A stretch of DNA of 64,000 bases from Marinobacter antarcticus (GCF_011049865.1 NZ_DRGY01000077.1:62001-126000); one strand, 5' to 3'. Shown: positions 1 through 11,000, counted from the first letter of the stretch. Program-made: numbers and translations. Notes: a model not told the origin generated them from the letters alone.

Positions 1-2040
1 TTCCGTTCGCAGCAGTCGTCCAACCGCCTGAACCAGTTTGATAGAGGCATCTGGCACGGTGATCTCCATAAACGGATTGCCACCGCGCTGGCTCACCCAT
101 TCCGCGAGGCTGGCCTCGATCGGATCGTCCGGCACTGAAAACGGCAGCCGTGTAATCACCACGTGATGTAAATACTTACCGGGCAGATCAATGCCTTCTG
201 CGAAGCTGGCAACTCCGAATAATACGCTGGCCCTGCCCTCATCCACCCGGTTTCGATGCTGGCGCAACACCTCGCCCCTGGACATGTCATCCTGGGTGAT
301 GATCAGATCCGGATGATCGGGTGCCAACGCGTCGCGTACCTGGTGCATCTGCCGGCGGGAGGTGAACAGCACAAGTGTGGCGGTTTCACCGGCCCAGACG
401 CCAGGCAGGCGCTTGATCAGTTCATCCGCAAAACCGTCATCGGTGGGCATGCACGCCATGGCCGGCACTTCAACAGTGGCCATCTCTGCATACCGAAAGG
501 AACTGGGAACAACCAGCAGGCGGCTCGCTTGCGGCAGCCCGGCGCGTTCCTGAAGCCGGTCAAAACGGCCAAGCGCTGTCAATGTGGCACTGGTAAGCAC
601 CGCACCGTAAGCACGGGACCAAAGCCGCGAATACAGGAGGTTGTCTGCCAGTACCGGCGAGCTGAACAAGGTAATATCTTCCGCATGATCCCAGCGTTGG
701 CGCACACTCCAACGGGCAGGAGGTGGGCTTTTGTTGGCGCCGCTCGGTTCAACTTTCTCTGTCCAGGCTGTCCACAACCGCAACTGATCTTCGGCCCGGC
801 TGTGGAACGCACCGATAACCGGATACCAGGCTTCTGCGGTATCACGATCAATCTCATGCTGTTTGCGCTCGTCAAAGGCGCCCTGCAGTTCGTCTGCCAG
901 CGCCCCGAGATGCCGCGCCAGATTCGCGGTGGCAATGCGGCTTTCAGCGGCAAGCTCTGCCAAGCCTTCTGGCAGCTCGCCTTCGGGGTATCGCCACTGG
1001 GCGGAACGGCGCTCCTCATTGAACTCCCAGCCGGTATTGTGCTCGGCTTCTTCATAAACCCGGGCCAACACAAGATCGACATCGCGGGAGGCCGTGCTGA
1101 TGCGATCCAGGGTTTTTGCGGCCTGAGTAGCGGGTGGCAAGTAGGGCTGCATTTTGGCCAGCGCCTGGGACAACTGCTTAAGCCACTGCCGGGTCGAATT
1201 CAGCGGCACAGACGCGGCAAAATGATTCAGTGCCTTGTCTGGCAAGTGATGGGCTTCATCAAATATGAACAGGGCGTTTTCCGGTTCCGGCAAAATCGCG
1301 CCACCGCCCAAGGCAAGGTCTGCGAGAACCAGATCGTGATTCGCGACCACGATATCCACTTCGTCCAGATCCTTGCGAGCGTCAAAAAAAGCACAGCTGT
1401 CAAAATAGCTACAGTGGCGATTGGTGCACTGGCGATGATCGGTGGTTACTTGCCGCCATACGTCGTCGGGTATTTGCTCTGGCCAGTGATCCCGGTCTCC
1501 GTCCCATTTGCGGGAGCCGTAGCTTGCCAGCATCTCCTCAAAAAACGCCCGGGTGCCTGGTTCTTCGGTGCCGTGATTGTCCAGAAGGAACAGCGGCATG
1601 GTGTCGCTGTCGCCGTTGCCTTCATCATGCAGCCGTGATTCAAGGCGAGACATGCACAGGTAACGCCCACGGCCTTTGGCGAGCGTCCAGGTAAAGTTCA
1701 TTTTGCTGTGCTTTTTCAGATCTGGCAGGTCTTTCAGAACAATCTGATCTTGCAGTGCTACGGTGGCCGTTGAAATCACCAGGGTTTTACCCAGAGCCCG
1801 AGCGACCGGAATGGCGGCAATCAGGTAGGCCAGGGTTTTACCCGTGCCCGTTCCGGCTTCCACCACGCAGGCAGCCGGCGGCGAGGTGCGCTGGCCGTCG
1901 TTTTCGGTGATTTCGCCCATGTACTTCGCAATTTCGGCAATCATAAGGCGCTGGCCATAACGGGCACGCACGTCTTTACCGGCCAATACGTCGCGGTAAC
2001 CCTGCTGAATCTGCTGTTTGATGTCTTCGGTCAATGCCAT
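1..2040 (-). CDS. dinG: ATP-dependent DNA helicase DinG (3' end cut by window)
   Basis: This is an XPD-like superfamily 2 helicase that unwinds DNA and R-loops 5'-3' using ATP and an iron-sulfur cluster. The minus-strand frame is open from the ATG at 2040 to the window edge (680 codons). It shows Walker A EAGTGTGKT near residue 62, a DEAH box (FIFDEAHHLP) near residue 262, and motif VI QAVGRLLR at the cut end. The cluster cysteines are the one in GRGRYLC plus three in QCTNRHCSYFDSC. E. coli DinG is about 715 residues, so only a few dozen C-terminal residues are missing. Its ATG overlaps the gspB stop by one base (TGATG), so it is probably the last gene of that operon. Confidence 0.93.
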   Translation of the reverse strand, partial: MALTEDIKQQIQQGYRDVLAGKDVRARYGQRLMIAEIAKYMGEITENDGQRTSPPAACVVEAGTGTGKTLAYLIAAIPVARALGKTLVISTATVALQDQIVLKDLPDLKKHSKMNFTWTLAKGRGRYLCMSRLESRLHDEGNGDSDTMPLFLLDNHGTEEPGTRAFFEEMLASYGSRKWDGDRDHWPEQIPDDVWRQVTTDHRQCTNRHCSYFDSCAFFDARKDLDEVDIVVANHDLVLADLALGGGAILPEPENALFIFDEAHHLPDKALNHFAASVPLNSTRQWLKQLSQALAKMQPYLPPATQAAKTLDRISTASRDVDLVLARVYEEAEHNTGWEFNEERRSAQWRYPEGELPEGLAELAAESRIATANLARHLGALADELQGAFDERKQHEIDRDTAEAWYPVIGAFHSRAEDQLRLWTAWTEKVEPSGANKSPPPARWSVRQRWDHAEDITLFSSPVLADNLLYSRLWSRAYGAVLTSATLTALGRFDRLQERAGLPQASRLLVVPSSFRYAEMATVEVPAMACMPTDDGFADELIKRLPGVWAGETATLVLFTSRRQMHQVRDALAPDHPDLIITQDDMSRGEVLRQHRNRVDEGRASVLFGVASFAEGIDLPGKYLHHVVITRLPFSVPDDPIEASLAEWVSQRGGNPFMEITVPDASIKLVQAVGRLLRTE

Positions 2041-2735
2041 CAGCGCGGGCTCATCCAGTCCCGGACAATACCCACACGGAAGGTTCTGCCCTGTTTGCTG
2101 AGCACAACGCCGTCTTTGGTCACCTCTTCAACCGTAATGCCGGAGAAGGAATCCCCAAGGCGAAGGTAGTGACCGTTAATCATCACCCGACTGGCATACG
2201 GATCGGTGGAGTAGATATGGCTGTTAAACATCAGGTCCGGAATACTCTTCTGAAATGAAAGGGGTAACTCAACCAGGTGCGGCACTCTGGCTCTTGGCTC
2301 ATCCTGACGCAAGGCGGGTACTCGCCGCTCCTGGCGTAACGATGGCGTAATAATAGTGGGGCGTTCGCGCACGGGCTCTGCAATCTGCTCTTCCATCAGT
2401 TCTGGTTCGGGTTCGGGTTCTGGCTGCCGTTCGGCCTTGGGCTGAGAAACAACCGTCGCCTCCGTTTCGGGGGTCACTGCCGGGCCCGGGAGCGCAATTT
2501 CAGGCGCAACGCTTTGAACCGTTTGCTCAACAGGCACCATGGGCGAGCGCTGCGGCCAGAATACAACCGCCAGTACTCCGGCGTTCACTAATAACGCCAG
2601 CGCGACCCAAACCACCGGAGAAATCCGCCGTTTTTTCGCGCGATGAATCAGCTGAACCTGCTGACCGAGATCCGGAACCTTGCCCTGGCGCCGTTCTGTT
2701 TCCGACTTTCTGAGGGCATCAAGAATGTAGGACAT
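2040..2735 (-). CDS. gspB: General secretion pathway protein B (GspB-like)
   Basis: This inner-membrane protein is the usual partner of the ExeA/GspA ATPase and helps assemble the type II secretion secretin through peptidoglycan. It begins MSYILDALRKSE, the typical GspB start. It has one membrane segment at about residues 40-62, a Pro/Glu-rich periplasmic linker at about 65-150, and a C-terminal GspB domain containing IYSTDPYASRVMINGH. It has 231 residues. It starts 3 bases after the exeA stop, so the two are co-transcribed. No other type II secretion gene is in the window, and the partner machinery must be elsewhere. Confidence 0.88.
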   Translation of the reverse strand: MSYILDALRKSETERRQGKVPDLGQQVQLIHRAKKRRISPVVWVALALLVNAGVLAVVFWPQRSPMVPVEQTVQSVAPEIALPGPAVTPETEATVVSQPKAERQPEPEPEPELMEEQIAEPVRERPTIITPSLRQERRVPALRQDEPRARVPHLVELPLSFQKSIPDLMFNSHIYSTDPYASRVMINGHYLRLGDSFSGITVEEVTKDGVVLSKQGRTFRVGIVRDWMSPR

Positions 2736-2738
2736 AAT

Positions 2739-4457
2739 CTATCCCTTCTCCCCGGACTTTGCGCCTGCCAGTCTCGGAACATTTGCCTTCAGATCGTTAT
2801 TGATCTGGATGACCGTCATGGCCCCTGCAATGCCGTCCACCGTCAAGCCCCGTAACGCCTGATACCAACGCACTTGCTCTTTGGCAGACAGGCGCTTGAT
2901 TCTCGCGCTTTCGGCGGTCGACTCGCCGTGGCTGTCTGCAAGCTCCATCATGCGCGCTCCAATCCAGATCTCTTCACCGGCAGCATCGCCGGTCCCTGCC
3001 TGGCTAAGAACGTAATCAGGAAGTTGCCACAGCAGCCGATACCCACCAAACCAGAAAGGCTCCAGGCTGGAAAAAGACACCTGAACCGGCCCTTCAGGCA
3101 GAATAATCTGCGCACTATCCCCATCAAGCTCTCGCAGCACAACATAGCCCTGATTGCCCGCATCATCCTGAAGCATCAGCATGGCTGGCCTGTCCAGAAA
3201 CGTCAGGCTTCGACGGCTGCCCTCGCGTTCAAGGCAGCCGAAACCGGATGCGCGAGCAAAGTCGCAGGCAATCGGGAAAGCCTGAGGATTGTATTCCACG
3301 CCCCAGATACCAAACAGTTCGCGGAATGCATCCGATACGTTCAGCGCCTGCTTGGCGAAACTGAAAGGTGGGCTTTTGAGTGCGGTATTCGCGGGGCTTT
3401 CAATGTCACTCTCACGTTCACGCTGAATGGTGCCGCTCTGCTCCACAGGTGCGTCTCCTGCCTGTGTTTGGAGTGATGCCAGGTCTTCAGAACCGGCGCC
3501 CGTTGTCGTTCGGGCGATCGCTTCGGACCCTGACCACTGCTGATACAGCCACAATGCGCTAACCATGGCCAACAACAGCGAGGCGCCGAGCAACAGAACA
3601 CCGGGAAGATTCCGCCGGCGTCCAACCCTTGCTGTTTTTGGCCCTGAATTGCTGCTGCCGCCAACTTCCTTCGCCGCCTGGCGTATGTGGGCAGGTCTCA
3701 CTTCGTGTTCGTTTTCGGCGTAGGCACCCAGCAGCGCGCGATCGCTGATCAGGTTGATCAGCCGGGGTATGCCGTTGCTCAAGCGATAAAGCTTCCGAAT
3801 AGCGGCTGGCGAGAACACCTCTCCCCGCATACCTGCCACACCTAGCCGATAGCTCAGATAGGCCGGCAGTTCGTTACCGCCGATAGCGTGCAAATGGTAG
3901 CGGGCGGTTACTCGCTGGTTTAATTGCCGAAGTTTCGGAAGGGCTAGCATCTGCTGTAACTCTGGCTGGCCCAGCAATACAATTTGCAGCAGTTTTTTCT
4001 CAGCCGTTTCAAGATTGGTTAACAGGCGCAATTGTTCGAGTACATCGGCGGAGAGATTCTGCGCTTCGTCAATGATCAGAACCTTGTGACGCCCTGCCGC
4101 GTGCGCCTTCAGCAAGTCCCTGTTAATCAGATCAACCAGCTGTTTAATGCTGGCACCGGCCGGATGAACAATTTCCAGCTCGTCACAAATAGCGGAAAGC
4201 AGTTCCCGGGCAGACAGCCGGGGATTCAGTACCAGGGCTATGTCCACGTGGAGCGGCGCGTTTTCGATAAAACACCGACTCACCGTGGTTTTACCGGTAC
4301 CGACTTCTCCGGTAATCACGATGAAACCGCCCTGCCCCTGTACGCCGTACATGAGGTGCGCAAGCGCCTCTTTGTGGCGTTCGCTCAGATACAGATAACG
4401 GGGATCAGGCGCGATGGAGAACGGCGGTTCTGTGAAGCCGAAGAAATCGTAGTACAT
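2739..4457 (-). CDS. exeA: ExeA/GspA-type AAA ATPase of secretion-pathway assembly
   Basis: This membrane ATPase works with GspB and is thought to open or remodel peptidoglycan so the secretin can assemble. The N-terminus (MYYDFFGFTEPPFSI) is characteristic. Walker A GEVGTGKT lies at residues 50-57 and Walker B LIIDEAQNL near 127. A single membrane segment (about 285-307) follows the ATPase. The periplasmic part ends in a region resembling a peptidoglycan-binding fold (VDGIAGAMTV near 545). The length of 572 residues suits the family. The ribosome site is weak, but the start matches family N-termini. It lies 18 bases after the patatin-like gene. Confidence 0.88.
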   Translation of the reverse strand: MYYDFFGFTEPPFSIAPDPRYLYLSERHKEALAHLMYGVQGQGGFIVITGEVGTGKTTVSRCFIENAPLHVDIALVLNPRLSARELLSAICDELEIVHPAGASIKQLVDLINRDLLKAHAAGRHKVLIIDEAQNLSADVLEQLRLLTNLETAEKKLLQIVLLGQPELQQMLALPKLRQLNQRVTARYHLHAIGGNELPAYLSYRLGVAGMRGEVFSPAAIRKLYRLSNGIPRLINLISDRALLGAYAENEHEVRPAHIRQAAKEVGGSSNSGPKTARVGRRRNLPGVLLLGASLLLAMVSALWLYQQWSGSEAIARTTTGAGSEDLASLQTQAGDAPVEQSGTIQRERESDIESPANTALKSPPFSFAKQALNVSDAFRELFGIWGVEYNPQAFPIACDFARASGFGCLEREGSRRSLTFLDRPAMLMLQDDAGNQGYVVLRELDGDSAQIILPEGPVQVSFSSLEPFWFGGYRLLWQLPDYVLSQAGTGDAAGEEIWIGARMMELADSHGESTAESARIKRLSAKEQVRWYQALRGLTVDGIAGAMTVIQINNDLKANVPRLAGAKSGEKG

Positions 4458-4475
4458 GGGCGTCCAGTCAAATAC

Positions 4476-5966
4476 TCAGGGGCCGGGCGAAACGGCCGTG
4501 TTAATCATTCGAAGATCCGCTGCACTCCGGCGATTTTGCTGCTTCAGTCGGCGTACGCAGCGCTCCAGAGTCTTGGAGATGCGCGCGTGGGACCGAATCA
4601 TCGAAATTTTAGGCCAGGTTGCGCGCTCGCCAGCCAGAATCATTTCACGTACAAACTCGGGCTCCGGATTGGCGAGCATTCGCCGGTAATGTTTGAACGA
4701 GTAGGTAGGCGCAATGGTGACGTCTCCGGAATACCGCTGAGCCATGATGGTGTACATCTGCCCCGAAATTTGACGAAGCAGCTCGGGCCGAACCCGCTTG
4801 CGGAGGTAATCAAACACCCCCTGCCCGTGAAACTGCATCTCTGTTTTGAGCAGGTGCAACGGCAGATTGGCAATCGAAAGCTTTTCGTCCAGGCCGCGCT
4901 CGTTCAAAAAAGGCACCACATGAGGGTTGGTCTGGCTGACAATCGTGAAATTCACATCGTAAAGATGCCGCAACCGATCAATGGGCAAGTCGCTGACCAC
5001 CGAACCATCAACAAATTTAAGCCTCGACATATAAGGCAGTACCTGGCCGTGGATATCCTTTTTCATCAGCGTTACCGGCGGAAATATACCCGGCACGGCG
5101 GCACTTGCCAGAGCGCCGCTCCATACCAGCAGGTAAGGTGACGTGTAACCAGACAACAAACGGGCTTTCTGGTGCGTCTGAACCGGCGACACACTCATGT
5201 TAATAGAGCGGCCCGTGCGCTCGTAAGCTTCTTCAAACGTGTATTCGCCGATGTTGGTTCGCAGGCAGGCGCGAAGCTGTTCCTGGTCCATCAACCCGTC
5301 GCCTCGCATGGCGCTGAGCAGGCCACGCCACTTCCAGGCTTTGAGGTTGTGATTTTCAGGCACCAGCATGTCGGGGATTTCTGCGTCTGTGTGCACACCC
5401 AGCATCCCGGCGATGATCGCACCAATGCTTGAACCGGTAATCACCTGGGGCAGAAGCCCCTTTTCCCAAAGCGCCTTGATAACCCCGAAGTGAAACATGC
5501 CCAGGCTGGCGCCACCGCTCAAAAGCAGGGTCGGCCGCCCGTAACTGGTCAGGGTATCGCGGAAGAACTGAAGTTTGTCTGCAACCGGGAAGCCAGGCAC
5601 CGGGTGGTCGCACAAAAAGTCCAGGGCTTCGCAGGCCTGGGCAATGTATTCTTCAATCAGGTGTTTGGTGCCAACCCGGGAATGGGTGTAAAGCAACGGA
5701 TTGCCCATATTGCCAAGATCGTGATGAAGGCCCTCACGCAGAGCACGTTTCAGGCGTTCAAAATCGTTCTGCTGGCGATACTGCTTGATGTTGCTCAGGC
5801 GATCGTAGATTAGCTCATAGTGGTAGTGCTCGGAGGCAAAGTCTTCTTTCCACTCGGTATTGCCTTCAAGGAAATCCAGCTCGAGCGCGGCAGCCTTCCA
5901 CACTTCGTAGTTTGGTGCTTCAGCCAGCATCTTGCGGAACTTGTGAATCCTCGGGTCTTTCAGCAC
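4476..5966 (-). CDS. Patatin-like phospholipase with N-terminal DUF3336-type domain
   Basis: This is a predicted serine acyl hydrolase acting on membrane lipids or storage triglyceride. I take the GTG at 5966, which has GAGAGG six bases upstream; a longer TTG start at 5981 is possible. About 145 N-terminal residues resemble the DUF3336 region found before bacterial patatin domains. The patatin domain shows the oxyanion loop SGGASLG (about 151-157), the nucleophile motif GSSIG (about 178-182) and the catalytic dyad Asp in FVDGSVV (about 320). No signal peptide is visible. It sits between mlaA and exeA in a lipid and envelope run. Confidence 0.87.
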   Translation of the reverse strand: MLKDPRIHKFRKMLAEAPNYEVWKAAALELDFLEGNTEWKEDFASEHYHYELIYDRLSNIKQYRQQNDFERLKRALREGLHHDLGNMGNPLLYTHSRVGTKHLIEEYIAQACEALDFLCDHPVPGFPVADKLQFFRDTLTSYGRPTLLLSGGASLGMFHFGVIKALWEKGLLPQVITGSSIGAIIAGMLGVHTDAEIPDMLVPENHNLKAWKWRGLLSAMRGDGLMDQEQLRACLRTNIGEYTFEEAYERTGRSINMSVSPVQTHQKARLLSGYTSPYLLVWSGALASAAVPGIFPPVTLMKKDIHGQVLPYMSRLKFVDGSVVSDLPIDRLRHLYDVNFTIVSQTNPHVVPFLNERGLDEKLSIANLPLHLLKTEMQFHGQGVFDYLRKRVRPELLRQISGQMYTIMAQRYSGDVTIAPTYSFKHYRRMLANPEPEFVREMILAGERATWPKISMIRSHARISKTLERCVRRLKQQNRRSAADLRMINTAVSPGP

Positions 5967-6025
5967 CGTGCACCTCTCCAAACTGAACTCAACAGGCCTT
6001 AGCCGACTTCAATCGACAGTCAGGA

Positions 6026-6826
6026 TCAAAAATCGTCCAGCATCAGGTCTTCGTTGTCACCACTGGCGAACGGATCCCGGGTTACCTTGCCGTCGTTGAT
6101 CAGAAATTCCCGGCGCTGCAGGAAAGCGTTACGAACGAAGGTATAAGTATCACCAGAAATAAAACCCTCCGCCGGAATCAGATCTGCGCGTTTGTCGACA
6201 ACCTGAACCCCGCGAGCATAGTAATTATCAGGGCTTTCCACCTCGTTCCAGGGCGACGGGAATACAAAAACATCTGCACCCAACCCACTGAGATGACGGG
6301 GGCTTGACGGGCCCAGTAACGGGAGCATCAGATACGGGCCGGAACCGGCGCCCCAATACCCCAGAGTCTGCCCAAAATCTTCCGGCCTTTCAGGCAGACC
6401 GAGCGCCGTGGCGACGTCAATCAAGCCGCCAAGACCAAGCACCGTGTTGTAGGTGAACCGACCGACCGCCACAATGGCCGATTCACCCTTCAGCTGCAGA
6501 ACGCTGTTGGTGAAGTTTCGCACTTCGGTCAGATTGTTGAAAAAATTGGTGATGGCACGATCGATTAAATCCGGCACGAACGTACGATAGGTTTTTGCAA
6601 CCGGCCGAAGCGCCCAGCGGTCAATAGTGTCATTAAAACGGTAAACCTTGCGGTTCCAGTTCTCGTAGGGGTCCTGGGAGTTAGTCGGTGCGGCGCTCTC
6701 GGGAACTGGGGGAACTGGCTCCTGCTTGGTTTGGGCGATCGTTGGCCCGGCCGACATAGCCACAATAAACGCGGCCGCAAATGAGATGGCGAGTCGCCGC
6801 CCCCTGGGTAAATAATGTGTCATCAT
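6026..6826 (-). CDS. mlaA: MlaA/VacJ-family phospholipid transport protein
   Basis: MlaA proteins sit in the outer membrane and remove mislocalised phospholipids from its outer leaflet, passing them to MlaC. I start at the ATG at 6826, which overlaps the ketoacyl synthase stop (ATGA); the frame is open further upstream but lies inside that gene. The family core is clear: DPYENWNRKVYRFND, TYRTFVPDLI and FGQTLGYWG. It has a hydrophobic signal peptide ending near PTIAQ. The 266 residues contain no cysteine, so the usual lipobox cysteine is absent and the protein is probably secreted by signal peptidase I or kept as a signal anchor. Confidence 0.88.
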   Translation of the reverse strand: MMTHYLPRGRRLAISFAAAFIVAMSAGPTIAQTKQEPVPPVPESAAPTNSQDPYENWNRKVYRFNDTIDRWALRPVAKTYRTFVPDLIDRAITNFFNNLTEVRNFTNSVLQLKGESAIVAVGRFTYNTVLGLGGLIDVATALGLPERPEDFGQTLGYWGAGSGPYLMLPLLGPSSPRHLSGLGADVFVFPSPWNEVESPDNYYARGVQVVDKRADLIPAEGFISGDTYTFVRNAFLQRREFLINDGKVTRDPFASGDNEDLMLDDF

Positions 6827-7944
6827 CGACGGCGCACCACGACACTGCCAATGGAGTAACCGGCACCAAAGGAGCAGATCACGCCCATATCGCCGGTTTT
6901 CAGGTCGTCTTTGTGTTTGTGAAACGCAATAACAGAACCCGCAGAACTGGTGTTGGCGTACTCGTCCAGAATGACAGGTGCTTCGTCTTCGGTCGCGTCC
7001 CGGCCCAGCACTCTTCGGGCGATAAGTTGATTCATGTTCAGATTGGCCTGATGCAGCCACATTCTGCGCAGATTTTCCGGCGCAAGTGACAAGCTCTGGA
7101 GATGGTTGAGGATTGTCTCCGCAACCAGCGGTGAAACTTCCTTGAATACCTTACGACCCTGCTGGATGAACAGCTTATCCGATTTGCCAACACCGGCTTC
7201 GTCCGCTCGGTTCAGGAAGCCGAAATTATTCCGGATGTTGTTCGAAAAGGTGGTTTTCAGGCGCGTACCAAGGATCTCGAATCCCTGCCCTGCCTCAGTG
7301 TCTTCTTCGCGCTCTACAAGAATAGCGGTACAGGCATCGCCAAAAATAAAGTGACTGTCGCGATCGCGGAAATTCAGATGGCCGGAACAAATCTCGGGGC
7401 TGACAACCAACACCGCCCGCGCCGCGCCGTTCTCAACGGAGTTGACGGCAGCCTGCAGGCCAAAGGTTGCGGAGCTGCAGGCCACGTTCATATCATAGGC
7501 AAACCCCTCAATACCCAAAGCGGCCTGAACCTCAATCGAAACCGCCGGGTAGGCGCGCTGCATGTTGGAGCACGCCACAATAACCGCATCCACATCCGCC
7601 GCTTTTTTTCCGGCTTGCGCCAGTGCCTCATTGCAGGCCACAACCGCCATATCGCACTGAACGGAGGGTTCATCGTTGCCGCGCTCCGGAATATGGGGGG
7701 CCATGCGCTTCGGATCAACAATGCCTGTTTTGTCGATAACGTGCCGACGTTTGATGCCAGAGGCTTTCTCTATAAAACCGGAGGATGACGGCTGCAGTGC
7801 TTCAACGTCGCCTCGCGCAATAGCGTCTGCCTGTTCGGTATTGTGCATCTCGACAAACTGATTAAAAGCCTCAACCAGTTCATCGTTATCAATGGTTGCC
7901 GGCGGTGTGTACAGGCCGGTTCCGCTAATGACGGCTTTGATCAC
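6823..7944 (-). CDS. Beta-ketoacyl-ACP synthase III
   Basis: This thiolase-fold enzyme condenses an acyl-CoA with malonyl-ACP, or performs a related head-on condensation. The start is the GTG at 7944, with GGGG just upstream; it gives VIKAVISGTGLYTPP, the normal N-terminus. A longer ATG frame from 8028 is less likely. The catalytic triad is visible: Cys156 (NVACSSATFG), His298 (WLHQANLN) and Asn331 (EYANTSSAG). It has 373 residues, somewhat longer than E. coli FabH. It overlaps mlaA by four bases. Its position between hrpA and mlaA suggests a role in lipid supply rather than a dedicated natural-product pathway, but the substrate cannot be read from sequence. Confidence 0.88.
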   Translation of the reverse strand: MIKAVISGTGLYTPPATIDNDELVEAFNQFVEMHNTEQADAIARGDVEALQPSSSGFIEKASGIKRRHVIDKTGIVDPKRMAPHIPERGNDEPSVQCDMAVVACNEALAQAGKKAADVDAVIVACSNMQRAYPAVSIEVQAALGIEGFAYDMNVACSSATFGLQAAVNSVENGAARAVLVVSPEICSGHLNFRDRDSHFIFGDACTAILVEREEDTEAGQGFEILGTRLKTTFSNNIRNNFGFLNRADEAGVGKSDKLFIQQGRKVFKEVSPLVAETILNHLQSLSLAPENLRRMWLHQANLNMNQLIARRVLGRDATEDEAPVILDEYANTSSAGSVIAFHKHKDDLKTGDMGVICSFGAGYSIGSVVVRRR

Positions 7945-8028
7945 GCTAACCCCACGTCGTGAATATAAAAGGAATATCGTTGTTTCGGAAATACTAACAC
8001 AGTCCCGGGTCTTTGCCCGCTCCAACAA

Positions 8029-11000
8029 TCAGACCCGGGTGAGTTCCCATTGCTTATCCAGACGCTTCACGGATACCGTCATGGCGGTGCCCAGTTGCTG
8101 GGCAAAAAACGACACGCGGTATTCCTCCAACATCCACCGATAGAGCACCAGTTCCGGATCACGAACACCCTGCTTTTGCTGCTCATCCCGCTTGCTTTCG
8201 TAACGACTCCAAAGCGCTCCCACGGTGTGCAGAAACTCCCGCTCTCGCCCCATTTCCCGGGACATTTTCTCCAACCGCGCCAGGGCAGCTTCAAAGTACC
8301 GGCCAAACTCTGCGAGCCATTGGGACGGAGTTGCCACCAAAAAACCCGGATAAACAAGGTTTTGCATCTGAAACTTCAAATCCGCCATACTGTTCGCCAG
8401 GGCCAGATTGATCTTGCCCTTTAGCTTCTTCGCCACTTTCTGATAACCCATCATGGCTTGGTAAAGGCGCTCGTCAGCCTGTTCCAGAGCGGGAATGAAA
8501 TCACCCCGGTGTTTGTCGAACAGCGCATCAAACGCCTCGCGGGTATCAGGTATCCGATCGTGTAAAAAGTGCTCCATGGCAGCGGCCACCACCAGATCGT
8601 CCAGCAGAACTTTTGCCTGGCCGATAGGCGCAAACATCAGCGCAGACTGTTTGAAGCGCGGAAGCTTGCGCTCAAGATCGTCCAGCGTGCTGCCAAACCG
8701 ATTGACGATCAGGCGGGCGATGCCTTTGCGATTGGTGTCCTCGGCGGTCAGTCGGTCCAGGCAGCGAATTTCCCGTACGCGCTTGCCTAAGTCCTCAAGA
8801 GCGGGATACACCGTAATGTGCATGCCGCCCTTTTCGGTTTGCACGTTTGCGGGTAGCTCTCCAAACTCCCAATCCGTGAATTCGCCGGCGGGCTCCTGAT
8901 TTCGGCTGTCACTGGTGGCTGACGCCAGCGCTTCCTCGGCGCGCCCTTCAAGCTGATCCTGAAGTTCTCTCGTTTCCCGGCTTTCCGCGATAACCTTCCC
9001 GCCATCCCCGAGAACCCTCAGATTCATCCGCAGGTGACGAGGCAGTTCATCCCGGGGCCAGGCCTCGGGATCAATGCGCACACCGGTCATCCGGCGCAAC
9101 TGCTCACCGAGCTGAAAAGCCAATGGCTCGTTAGAGGGCTGGAGGTTGGCAACCGCGGCGTCTACGAAATCCGGCACTGGCACAAAATTACGACGCAGGG
9201 ATTTTGGCAAGCCTTTGACCAACGCAATACACTTCTCGCGCAGCAAGCCCGGCACCAACCACTCCAGGCGCCGGGACGGAATCTGCCGCAGCGCCATAAG
9301 CGGTACCTGAAGCGTCACGCCATCACGCTCGCTGGTGGGCTCAAACTCATAGCTGAGCGGGTAACGAACGCCCTCCCATTCCAGAAAATCCGGATACAGG
9401 TTTGCCGCCAAGGCATCAACCGGTCGCTGCAGAACATCTTCCTCAGTCAGCTCAAGATTGCGAAGCGCGGCGGCCGTCAGGCTTTTCCACCAGCTTTCAA
9501 AATGACGACCACTGACGATCTCGGCCGGTACGCGTTCATCGTAAAAACTGACAAGCACTTCATCGTCTACCAGAAGATCCCGGCGCCGGGTCTTGTTCTC
9601 AAGATCCTCTACGCTTGCGAGCATGTCGCGGTTGCGGCTTATAAAGGGCGCCTTCGAGCGATAGTCGCCTTCCACCAAAGCATGACGGATGAAAAGATTG
9701 CGACACTCAACCGGGTCTATTTTGCTGAACGCGATGCTTCGCCTGGCCACCACGTCGAGGCCGTAAAGGGTGATTTTTTCATACCCCATCACCTGGGCTC
9801 TCTTCTGCTCCCAGTGCGGTTCGAAATAATGATGTTTCACCACGTGCCCGGCCAAGGGCTCTATCCATTCCGGCTGAATGGCGGCCACCATTCGGGCGAA
9901 CACCCGGCTGGTTTCCACGATCTCCGTGGCGACAATCCATTTCGGCCCGGATTTCGATACTTTCGAACCGGGGAAAATCATAACCTTACGGTTGCGAGTC
10001 GCCAGGTATTCCTTTTTCTCGACCTTGGTTGCCACCTGCCCTAATAACCCGGCCAGAATCGCTTTGTGTATTGTGTCGTAGGTAGCCGCGTCGCGGTTAA
10101 AAGACATTTTCTGGTCGCGGCAGATCAGCGTGAGCTGCCGGTGAATATCGCGCCATTCACGCATGCGCATCCAGCTCAGAAAGCTTTTCTGACACACCTT
10201 TTTGAGTTGGCCCTGGGACAACTCCTGGCGCTGCTCCTCGTAAAAAGTCCATATATTGAGCAGAGTGACAAAATCGGATTCTTTATCATTGAACGGCGCG
10301 TGGGCCTGGTCGGCGGCCTGCTGTTTGTCCTGCGGCCGCTCTCGGGGGTCCTGAACGCTCAGCCCCGCAATAATGATCAGCGTTTCTGCCAGGCTACCCT
10401 GATCTGCGGCGGTAACCAGCATCCGGGCAAGGCGCGGATCGAGCGGCAATTTCGCCATGGTACGCCCGAGGTTCGTAACCCGGCGCCCATCGTCCACCGC
10501 GCTCAGCTCTTCGAGCAGCTTGTAGCCATCGTTGATCAGGCGTTTGTCTGGCGCCTCAAGGAACGGGAAATGACGAATCTCGCCAAGACCCGAAGTGGCC
10601 ATCTGCAAGATGACGGAGGCCAGATTGGTCCGCAGTATTTCCGGATCGGTGTATTCCGGGCGGCTAACAAAGTCTGTTTCATCGTACAGTCGAAAACAGA
10701 TTCCCGGCGCAACCCGGCCACACCGGCCTGCGCGCTGGTTGGCACTGGCTTGCGACACAGCTTCAACAGGCAGGCGCTGTATTTTGGAACGAACGCTGTA
10801 ACGGCTGATTCGCGCCACACCGGTATCAATCACATAGCGAATGCCCGGCACCGTAAGCGATGTCTCGGCCACGTTGGTGGACAGCACAATCCTGCGTCCC
10901 CGATGGCCTTGAAACACCCGGTTCTGTTCCTGATTGCTCAGCCGGGAGTAAAGCGGCAGTATTTCCGTGTGGCGCAGTTCCGCATGGCGCAACACATTGC

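Noticed and set aside
256-1638. Long plus-strand ORF (460 codons) opposite dinG
   Set aside because: It is the antisense shadow of a frame with all DinG motifs; it has no recognisable domain.
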